DNA from: CAZYTO01 sp964650405 | GTDB taxonomy: Bacteria; Acidobacteriota; Thermoanaerobaculia; Gp7-AA8 | Reading direction: 5' to 3' | NCBI GenBank assembly: GCA_964650405.1 | Contig: CAZYTO010000078.1 | Span: forward strand, 1-20,247 | DNA length: 20,247 bases | Part shown: positions 15,089 through 20,247 of the stretch, one piece after another | Layout of the letters: each line of letters opens with the position of its first letter | Numbering within the stretch: position 1 is the stretch's first letter | Notes under the pieces: generated by a model | The model's input: the letters and a program-made list of their open reading frames with translations, nothing else | Databases searched by the model: none | Told to the model about the DNA's origin: nothing | Translations under genes and position numbers: made by a program

Positions 15089-15135
15089 CGATCCTTCGCC
15101 GACAATAGGGCTCATTGAATCGCGTATCCGCTGCG

Positions 15136-17091
15136 ATGAGCCCGAAGCGATTGTTTTTCCTCGCGGCGGCCCTCGGGGCCGCCGCGCTGTTTTTCGCCTA
15201 CCTCAACTCCCTCCACAATGCTTTCAGTTGGGATGACCTCCACGTCATCGTCAACAACGTCTACATCCGCAGCCTCGGCAACGTTCCCCGGTTCTTCCGC
15301 GACGCCTACACGTTCAGCTCCATCCCCAAGCACGCCACCTGGCGGCCGCTGGTCACGCTCACCTACGCGATCGACTATCGCCTCGGCCACGGCCTCGACC
15401 CGCGGCAGTTCCACGTCACGCAGATCCTGTTGCTGGTGGTCACCTGGGCGATGCTCCTCGCCTTCCTGCACAAGGCGCTCGACCTCGTCCAACCCGCGCC
15501 ACGGAACCGCTGGATCGCCCTCATCGCCGCCACGGTCTGGGCCATTCACACCGTCAACACGGAGACGCTGAACCTCATCTCCGCGCGCTCCGAGGAGCTC
15601 GCGGCCATCGGCACCCTCGGCGCGTTCCTCCTCCTGCAGTTCTCCGAACGCGCACGCCGCTGCCACCTCTACCTCCTCCCCATCGCCATCGGTGCCATGG
15701 CCAAGGCGCAGATCGTCATCTTCGGCGTCCTGCTGCTCGTCTACCTCGTGCTGATCGAGCGGCGCAGCCTGCGCGCGCGCGCGACGTGGCTGGCAGTGCT
15801 GCCGTCGCTTCTCGGCGGCGCCGCGCTCCTCGCTCTGCTCGACCGCCTCAATGCCCCCGAGTTCGTGCCGGGCGGCGCGTCGAAGTGGCACTACTTCCTG
15901 GCGCAAGGGCGGTCCTGGGCGCACTACACACGCCTCTTCTTCCTGCCCCTCGGGCTGACGGTCGATTCGGACTGGAAGCCGCTCGACCGGTGGTACGACG
16001 TGCGCGCGCTGCTCGGCTTCGCCTTCGTCGCCGCGCTGCTGCTCGTCATCCGCTACGCGTCGCGCCGCGAGGCCGTACTGCCCGTGGCCTTCGGGCTCGC
16101 GTGGTTCGCCGTCGCGCTCGTGCCGACGTCGAGCATCTATCCGCTCACCGAGGTGGTGAACGAGCATCGCGTCTTCCTGCCATACATGGGCCTGGCCCTC
16201 GCCGCAGTTTTCACCCTCCACCTCGCCCTCCGGAGCCACTCGCGTCTCTTTGCCGCAACCTCCGTGGCGGCGATCCTCGCCCTCGGCGCGGGCACGTACG
16301 TCCGCAATCGCGTCTGGGCCACGGAAGAAACGCTGTGGCGCGATGCGGCGACGAAGAGCCCCGGCAACGCGCGGGCTCTGCTCAACTACGGCTCGATCGA
16401 GCTGACCAAGGGCAACTACGCCGTCGCCAAGACGAACCTGGACAGAGCCGAAGGTCTGAACCCGGATTACCCCCTGCTCCAAGTGACGCTCGGCGTCCTG
16501 GCCGGTCAACTCCACGACCGCGCCGGCGCCGAGCTGCACTTCCACCGCGCCGCTGCGTTTTCGCCCAACGACGCCGACTCGCACTTCTACTACGCCGACT
16601 GGCTCGTCCGCGACGGTCGCGCCACAGCCGCCATCCCGGAATTGCAGCTCGCCGTCCGCCTCGCACCCGCCAGGCCCGAAGCGCGCGCCCTGCTCATGAA
16701 GCTCGACGCCGCTGCGGGCGAGGCCGCCTCCCTGCAGACGCTCGCCGCCGAGGCGCGGTCGTACGACGCGTCCAATCCGGACGCCGCCGCCGTCTTCGCC
16801 GGCGGCGTCCCCGGTACGGATCCCGGCGCGACCTACGACGCCTGTTTCAACGCCGGCCTCGACGCCATCGGCAGCGAGCGCTACCTCGACGCCGCCCTCG
16901 CCAACCGCAAGGCCCTCCACTTCAACCCCGCCAGCGCCGACGCCTGGATCAACCTCGGCTGGTCGCTTGCAAAGCTCGGCTTCGACACGGAGTCCGAAGC
17001 TGCCTTCGCCCGCGCGCTGGAGCTCCGCCCCGGCGACGCGCACGCGAAGAGCAACCTGGAGTGGGTACGCCGCGGGAAGACTCAGCCCTAG
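15136..17091 (+). CDS. TMTC-like membrane glycosyltransferase (GT-C) with C-terminal TPRs
   Basis: A 651-aa protein with about ten hydrophobic segments in the first 395 residues. The first extracytoplasmic loop carries the GT-C acidic pair in FSWDDLHVI (Asp33-Asp34), then TWRPLVTLTYAIDYRL. Residues from about 396 (TEETLWRDAATKSPGNARAL) to the end are tetratricopeptide repeats (GNYAVAKTNLDRAEGLNPDY, DAWINLGWSLAKLGFDTESE). This order matches TMTC-type O-mannosyltransferases, which move a sugar from a lipid-phosphate donor to exported protein. The ATG at 15136 has no clear Shine-Dalgarno; a TTG at 15115 with AGGG 4 nt upstream would add seven residues. The DPM1-like gene upstream could supply its donor. 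Confidence 0.85.
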   Translation: MSPKRLFFLAAALGAAALFFAYLNSLHNAFSWDDLHVIVNNVYIRSLGNVPRFFRDAYTFSSIPKHATWRPLVTLTYAIDYRLGHGLDPRQFHVTQILLLVVTWAMLLAFLHKALDLVQPAPRNRWIALIAATVWAIHTVNTETLNLISARSEELAAIGTLGAFLLLQFSERARRCHLYLLPIAIGAMAKAQIVIFGVLLLVYLVLIERRSLRARATWLAVLPSLLGGAALLALLDRLNAPEFVPGGASKWHYFLAQGRSWAHYTRLFFLPLGLTVDSDWKPLDRWYDVRALLGFAFVAALLLVIRYASRREAVLPVAFGLAWFAVALVPTSSIYPLTEVVNEHRVFLPYMGLALAAVFTLHLALRSHSRLFAATSVAAILALGAGTYVRNRVWATEETLWRDAATKSPGNARALLNYGSIELTKGNYAVAKTNLDRAEGLNPDYPLLQVTLGVLAGQLHDRAGAELHFHRAAAFSPNDADSHFYYADWLVRDGRATAAIPELQLAVRLAPARPEARALLMKLDAAAGEAASLQTLAAEARSYDASNPDAAAVFAGGVPGTDPGATYDACFNAGLDAIGSERYLDAALANRKALHFNPASADAWINLGWSLAKLGFDTESEAAFARALELRPGDAHAKSNLEWVRRGKTQP

Positions 17092-17151
17092 AAAGGTGCA
17101 CGCCAGGGAACCGTGAGCTCCGTCTAGAATCAGCGTGGGTCACATCGTCAA

Positions 17152-18062
17152 ATGAATTTACCATTCCGAATAGTTCTGGCGGTTCTAGCTACAGTTCTTC
17201 CTACCGCATCGTCGTCCACGCTGGATACCATCGTTTCGTCGAACTACCCGGCTGACCTGCACGACTACACGGTCAGCCATCGACTTGAGGAGCACAGGGA
17301 ACAGGCGTTCGCAATCATTTCGGCGGATTCGGAATACATCGTTGCGGCATACAGCAATGGACACACCGGTGCGGTCGTGCTTCTACAAGAGAGCGGGGCA
17401 ACCTATTCGTTTAAGCAGGAGGTCAGCCGCCCGATCTCCGGTTCAGCACCGGTTGCGACCGCCGAAGACCTCGATCATGACGGCATTCCCGAGGCGATCA
17501 TCCGCTTTGACACCGGCAAGGGTGCCTCCGCAACGTGGATCTGCCGAGTGTCCTCCGGTCAGTTAACAGTCATCAATCCGCGAAACAAGTTCGGCGGATC
17601 GGAGCTTCTGTTCCCCGATCTCGTCGATTTCAACGGCGACGGCCGCATCGACATCGTCGAGGATCACGTACTTGGTTCGCGTTCGGATCCAACCATACGA
17701 CACGATCGCTACGTCTTGCAGAATGGTAATTATGTAGCGGTTGCTCCGCTCGATTTCTACCAGACCTTCTATCGGTCGAAGGGTTCGCCCGGCACGGAAA
17801 CAGCGACGTTACGATCCCGAAGTCCGATCTCTCAAGACCCTATCGGCTGACGGTGCTGAACGGCGGCTCGAGCGGCAAGGACTTTCACGTGGCGAGCGGA
17901 AACATTGCACTGAATGGCGTCGTCATTTCGCCGCCGTCCGATTTTTCAGAGTCTCGAACGACGTGGAGCGTGCCCGTGGTTCTACAGGAACAAAACACGT
18001 TGACGGTGAAGGTTGCCGGGCAACCATCGGGACGAATCGGCATTGCGATACGACACGATTAG
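17152..18062 (+). pseudogene. Secreted FG-GAP/VCBS-type protein gene broken by a frameshift
   Basis: Two frames make one protein. The first (17152-17850) has a signal peptide (FRIVLAVLATVLPTASS) and two calcium-type loops, DLDHDGIPEA and DFNGDGRIDI, typical of FG-GAP/VCBS proteins. After GTETAT the frame turns to nonsense and stops. In the next frame, sense resumes as VTIPKSDLSRPYRLTVLNGG and continues to 18062 through ALNGVVISPPSDF and NTLTVKVAGQPSGRIGIAI, a C-terminal beta domain often found on such secreted proteins. Adding one G at about 17808 would restore roughly 303 codons. It may be a real mutation or a sequencing error. Base composition is less GC-rich than the neighbours, suggesting a different origin. 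Confidence 0.75.
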
Positions 18063-18114
18063 TCGGGCCTGCTTGGCGCCAGGATGCGCAACGAAAGCGA
18101 CTCTTAGTTTAGTT

Positions 18115-18322
18115 ATAGTTAGGTCGTTTTTCCTCGCCGAGCCTAGGATCGACGGCAGGAACAACAGCGCCGCGGCGACAAAGTCAACGCGATGGGCGTG
18201 CCGACGGAAATCTGCGTCGCGTTGTCTTTGTGCGACTTGAACTGCAGGATCGAGGCCGCGGCGAAGGCGTAGCCGGCGGCGTTGGAGCCGGCGGTGATGA
18301 GGGTGGACAGGGACGTGAAGTC
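18115..18322 (-). pseudogene. Frameshifted remnant resembling a Dot/Icm IcmD/DotP-like membrane protein
   Basis: From 18325 downward on the minus strand one frame reads SDFTSLSTLITAGSNAAGYA then FAAASILQFKSHKDNATQIS and VGTPIAL. The frame shifts near 18185, where TFVAAALLFLPSILG continues in another frame. The string LITAGS..AG..FA..ILQFK.HKDN.TQI..GTPIAL...AALLFLP resembles from memory the small two-helix Dot/Icm proteins IcmD/DotP (or IcmC/DotE). The start lies against the rhodanese stop codon and no start codon fits, so it is truncated as well as frameshifted. The homology stops around 18115, at an AT-rich junction (TAGTTTAGTTATAGTTAGG). Assignment to the family is tentative; that this is decayed coding sequence is more secure. 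Confidence 0.45.
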
Positions 18323-18665
18323 AGAGCGCCCCGTGTTCCACCGGCAGCTTCTCTCCCACCCATCCCTGGATGCCCGCGGCCATCACCTTGACGTTGGTGA
18401 AACCGAGAGACTTGGCCCGGCGCGCGGCATTGGGAGCCTTGCGGCACCACGGATTCGAGCAGTAGAAGACGAGCAGCGCACCCTTGTCGAGCGGAAGACT
18501 GCCGGCGTCGTAGCCGGCCGGGTCCAGATGGACGGCACCGGGAACGCGCGCGGCCGCCCAGCTCTGCGGCGAGTTGACGTCGAAGACGGCTGGCTTTCCA
18601 TCCTGGAGCAGGCGGTGAAGGTCGCGGGGAGAGATCGTATCGAGACCCATGAGACGTGCAAACAT
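18321..18665 (-). CDS. Single-domain rhodanese-like sulfurtransferase
   Basis: A 114-aa cytoplasmic protein with the rhodanese layout: TISPRDLHRLLQDGKPAVFDVNS (10-32, taking the place of the usual 'vlDvR'), ARVPGAVHLDP (39-49), and the active loop C69-SNPWC-R75, which fits CxxxxxR with Cys69 carrying the persulfide. It then runs KAPNAARRAKSLGFTNVKVMAAGIQGW, the usual last helix and strand. A second Cys (74) lies in the loop. AGGAGG is 8 nt upstream of the ATG at 18665, so the start is clear. It moves sulfane sulfur; the acceptor cannot be told from here. It is downstream of the PadR pair but separated by about 100 bp, which hold a short GC hairpin (18751-18765). Confidence 0.9.
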   Translation of the reverse strand: MFARLMGLDTISPRDLHRLLQDGKPAVFDVNSPQSWAAARVPGAVHLDPAGYDAGSLPLDKGALLVFYCSNPWCRKAPNAARRAKSLGFTNVKVMAAGIQGWVGEKLPVEHGAL

Positions 18666-18766
18666 CGGTGGTTCCTCCTTGTCGACAGAGCGGTGCCAGG
18701 GCCCAATGGACGAACCACTGGACTGACGCAATGAAATGACGTTCAGAACGGAGGCGGCCGGCCTCG

Positions 18767-19231
18767 TCAGGTACCGCCGGCAACGTGACGGCGCAGGGCA
18801 CGGCGGAAGATCTGATCGGAAGCCAGCCAAAGCGGAATCAGGATGGTGCCGGAGAACCACGCCGATGTGTCGCCGGCAGTCTTCTTCAGAATCACGCTGG
18901 TGGCGATCATCACCGCCGCCCAGACCCAGGCATGGATGTAGAGCAACCGGCGTTGCTCGGAACTGAGAGAACGTTCCGCCCTGGCCACCACCTCGCATGC
19001 CGTCCCGAGCGCGGAACGGTTCTTGGCGTTCTCCGCGATGAGCTCCGGAACGGAGCCGAGCCGGGCAACGGCGGTCCGGAAGGCCTCTTCATCAGAGAGT
19101 CCTTCCTGCCTGGCGCGGTCGATCTCGCAATGGAGATGGTCGGTGAGCTCGGCCACGCCGGCTTCCGGACGGCAGCGCGCGGCGTAGACCGCCGCGGTCC
19201 AGTTGGCAACCTCCCGATCTAGATCGAACAC
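18767..19231 (-). CDS. PadR-associated membrane protein with permease-prefix-like domain
   Basis: A 154-aa protein. The N-terminal 75 residues (VAELTDHLHCEIDRARQEGL, then SDEEAFRTAVARLGSVPELI) resemble the helical 'permease prefix'/HAAS-type domain that precedes FtsX-like permeases next to PadR genes. Here no permease follows; instead there are two membrane helices (about 96-115 and 123-142) and a basic end. The GTG at 19231 has GGAGGG 6 nt upstream and overlaps padR by 13 bp, which suggests translational coupling. A role in signalling to or sequestering the PadR regulator at the membrane is inference from gene pairing. Confidence 0.8.
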   Translation of the reverse strand: MFDLDREVANWTAAVYAARCRPEAGVAELTDHLHCEIDRARQEGLSDEEAFRTAVARLGSVPELIAENAKNRSALGTACEVVARAERSLSSEQRRLLYIHAWVWAAVMIATSVILKKTAGDTSAWFSGTILIPLWLASDQIFRRALRRHVAGGT

Positions 19232-19614
19232 GGCGCGCCCTCCAGTTGCTGCAGCATCGCGTACAGCTTGTTCCACTGCCGACGCTGCATCTCGAGCTCG
19301 GTCAGCCCGGCCCGGTCGAGCCGGTAGTACTTCCGCTTGCGGCCGCTCTCGGCCGTCCCCCAGTACGCCTCGATCTGGCGGCGTTTCTCCAGCCGGTGGA
19401 GGATCGGGTAAAGCATTCCGTCCGCCCATTCCATCTCCCCGCCGGATAACTCCTTCACTTTCTGGATGATGGCGTATCCGTAGCTGTCGCCCTGCTGGAG
19501 GATGGAGAGGATCAGCGGAACGGCGGATGCGGCGACGAGATCCTTCGACAGGGTCTTCGGATCATTCCCGTTTGCGGCGCTACTTCCCGTCTCATACATA
19601 GAGCTACTAGGCAT
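19219..19614 (-). CDS. PadR-family transcriptional regulator
   Basis: A 131-aa protein. Residues 24-105 form the PadR winged helix: LVAASAVPLILSILQQGDSY, GYAIIQKVKELSGGEMEW, ADGMLYPILHRLEKRRQIEA, then the wing YWGTAESGRKRKYYRLD. The C-terminal helix (ELEMQRRQWNKLYAMLQQLE) is the usual dimer helix. PadR proteins are mostly repressors that bind near their own promoter. I chose the ATG at 19614 because the -10 box ends 6 bp upstream, so transcription should begin at that A, giving a leaderless message; no Shine-Dalgarno is present. The ATG at 19599 is the alternative. The frame stays open to 20007 through the 21-bp repeats, but that extension looks accidental. Confidence 0.9.
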   Translation of the reverse strand: MPSSSMYETGSSAANGNDPKTLSKDLVAASAVPLILSILQQGDSYGYAIIQKVKELSGGEMEWADGMLYPILHRLEKRRQIEAYWGTAESGRKRKYYRLDRAGLTELEMQRRQWNKLYAMLQQLEGAPCSI

Positions 19615-20087
19615 AATGACAGTATACATAGAAAACCTAGGTATGCAAGCGCGCTTTGCATACGACACGGGCTGTGTCGCGTGCGACACAGGCTGTGTTG
19701 CGTGCGACACAGGCTGTGTTGCATGCGACACAGGCTGCGGTGCATGCGACGCGGGCTGCGGTGCACGCGACACAGGTTGTGTTGCGTGCGACGCGGGCTG
19801 CGGTGCATGCGACGCGGGCTGCGGTGCGTGCGACACAGGCTGCGGTGCGTGCGACACAGGCTGCGGTGCCTGCGCCCCGGGCTGCGGTGCGTGCGGTCCG
19901 GGCTGCGGTGGATTCGCGGCTGAATGGTGAATGTCGCGACATCCAACGCACGGATCGTGGAATGGTTCACGTGCGGCGCCGGCGCGGTGCGGATCACCCA
20001 GGCACACACAAGCCCGCCACAGACGACCAACCCCAGGCCCATCAAGCTGCGAAGAACGTTTCGGATTCTTTCCAAAGACATGTCCAT
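19512..20087 (-). CDS. Doubtful 191-aa reading frame: TM segment, His/Arg/Cys heptads, second hydrophobic segment
   Basis: The frame starts at ATG 20087 (or 20081, MSLERIRNVLRSL). It begins with a basic helix and a membrane segment (LMGLGLVVCGGLVCAWVI), then about 30 ordinary residues, then twelve HRSLCRT/HRSPRRM heptads from the 21-bp repeats, then a second hydrophobic stretch (LAYLGFLCILSLCLVALCM) read through the padR promoter. The first 55 residues look like real coding sequence, and a good promoter lies upstream. The rest overlaps padR by about 100 bp in another frame, and open frames are expected in a 3n repeat. No Shine-Dalgarno is visible. The true gene may be only the 5' part, cut by repeat expansion. 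Confidence 0.25.
   Translation of the reverse strand: MDMSLERIRNVLRSLMGLGLVVCGGLVCAWVIRTAPAPHVNHSTIRALDVATFTIQPRIHRSPDRTHRSPGRRHRSLCRTHRSLCRTHRSPRRMHRSPRRTQHNLCRVHRSPRRMHRSLCRMQHSLCRTQHSLCRTRHSPCRMQSALAYLGFLCILSLCLVALCMRREVAPQTGMIRRPCRRISSPHPPFR
19621..19648 (-). promoter_or_regulatory. padR promoter, apparently leaderless
   Basis: On the minus strand TTGCAT (19648-19643) and TATACT (19626-19621) are separated by 16 bp. The expected start of transcription falls at about 19614, the A of the padR ATG. Confidence 0.6.
19641..19663. promoter_or_regulatory. Palindrome over the padR -35 box, candidate PadR operator
   Basis: GTATGCAA and TTGCATAC are perfect 8-bp inverted arms separated by GCGCGCT. 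The left arm includes the -35 hexamer, so a bound dimer would block polymerase. PadR autoregulation through dyad sites is common in the family; that this is the site is inference. Confidence 0.5.
19662..19913. repeat. 21-bp tandem repeat, 12 units
   Basis: Twelve units with an exact 21-bp period and no gaps; the consensus is GCGACACAGGCTGTGTTGCGT in the left units and GCGACGCGGGCTGCGGTGCGT in the middle ones. The last two units (19872-19913) are the most diverged. Each left-type unit contains ACACAG-G-CTGTGT, an inverted repeat. Because 21 is a multiple of three, several frames stay open: the plus strand reads CDTGCVA heptads, and the minus strand reads PQPVSHA or HRSLCRT heptads. There are no spacers, so this is not a CRISPR array. 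The stretch 19914-20080 beyond it holds nothing I recognise except the doubtful frame below. Confidence 0.9.
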
Positions 20088-20151
20088 AGGATCAACCGGG
20101 AACGCCGAACCGGGGACCGGCCCGGCTAACGTCCTAGAAACCAAACCATGC

Positions 20152-20180
20152 ATCATTCGGGCAAGAAAGGCGTTTGTCAA
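20152..20180 (-). promoter_or_regulatory. Sigma70-type promoter reading toward the 21-bp repeat
   Basis: On the minus strand, a perfect TTGACA (20180-20175) is followed after 17 bp by AATGAT (20157-20152), which matches TATAAT at four of six bases. It would transcribe the doubtful TM reading frame, the 21-bp repeat and possibly padR. Confidence 0.45.
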
Positions 20181-20247
20181 ATCGAGCACGCCCAACCCAG
20201 CAACTCATGATATCGGACGCACTCCGCGGAAACCGGGAGGCAACGAT

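Noticed and set aside
15112..17043. Minus-strand open frame opposite the TMTC-like gene
   Set aside because: Low-complexity Glu/Arg/Gly/Val translation; the plus strand has membrane helices and TPRs.
18751..18765. Terminator after the PadR pair
   Set aside because: The stem GAGGC/GCCTC is only 5 bp and is not followed by T residues on the minus strand.
18184..18801. Minus-strand 205-codon frame over the rhodanese gene
   Set aside because: It is out of frame with the rhodanese protein, which has a strong RBS and catalytic loop; the translation is Arg/Pro/Ser-rich.
19662..19913. CRISPR array
   Set aside because: The units are contiguous 21-mers with no spacers.
19502..19930. Plus-strand Cys-rich protein with CDTGCVA heptads
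   Set aside because: The first third is antisense to padR, no Shine-Dalgarno or promoter fits, and several frames are open through a 3n repeat. Kept only as a question in the findings.
19615..20007. N-terminal PQPVSHA extension of PadR
   Set aside because: A promoter and a start codon at the usual PadR N-terminus explain the gene. The extension is low-complexity and no RBS was seen at 20007.

Overview
This is a GC-rich bacterial window of about 20.2 kb with no rRNA or tRNA. Four traits together suggest Acidobacteriota, perhaps Thermoanaerobaculia-like: giant secreted DUF11/C25 proteins, a TMTC-like GT-C enzyme fused to TPRs, a PadR gene paired with a permease-prefix-like membrane protein, and 7-bp intergenic repeats. 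This placement is inference; no marker gene is present.

Layout. (1) At 1-400, minus strand: zapA, with a probable 6S RNA running off the left edge. (2) At 452-564: a 13-unit heptamer array forming one large inverted repeat, with a divergent extended -10 promoter on each side. (3) At 605-13387, plus strand: seven tightly packed or overlapping genes that look like one operon. They encode a secreted beta-helix protein, a PqqD-like RRE protein, a radical SAM/SPASM enzyme, a 61-aa Cys-containing precursor peptide, an HPr-kinase-like protein, an S26-type Ser/His peptidase and a 2450-aa exported protein ending in a gingipain-like C25 peptidase domain. A perfect 14-bp hairpin closes the operon, followed by a second heptamer array. 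(4) At 13512-17091, plus strand: a DPM1-like GT2 glycosyltransferase, a small secreted protein and a TMTC-like membrane glycosyltransferase with TPRs, together a plausible surface-protein glycosylation set. (5) At 17152-18322: a frameshifted FG-GAP-type secreted protein gene and, on the opposite strand, a frameshifted remnant resembling a Dot/Icm IcmD-like membrane protein. (6) At 18321-20247, minus strand: a rhodanese-like protein, the PadR/permease-prefix pair with an apparently leaderless promoter and a palindromic operator candidate, a 12 x 21-bp tandem repeat, and a doubtful two-TM reading frame with its own promoter.

The most interesting part is 605-13387. It is a ribosomal peptide (RiPP) modification module (RRE, rSAM, kinase, peptidase) translationally linked to large secreted structural and proteolytic proteins, and it has no recognisable ABC exporter. 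The precursor carries a YxxP motif like that bound by lasso-peptide RREs and ends in Ser, the residue that HprK-like kinases phosphorylate in some lasso-peptide clusters. I do not recognise this combination as a described system. From sequence alone its product and function are unknown.
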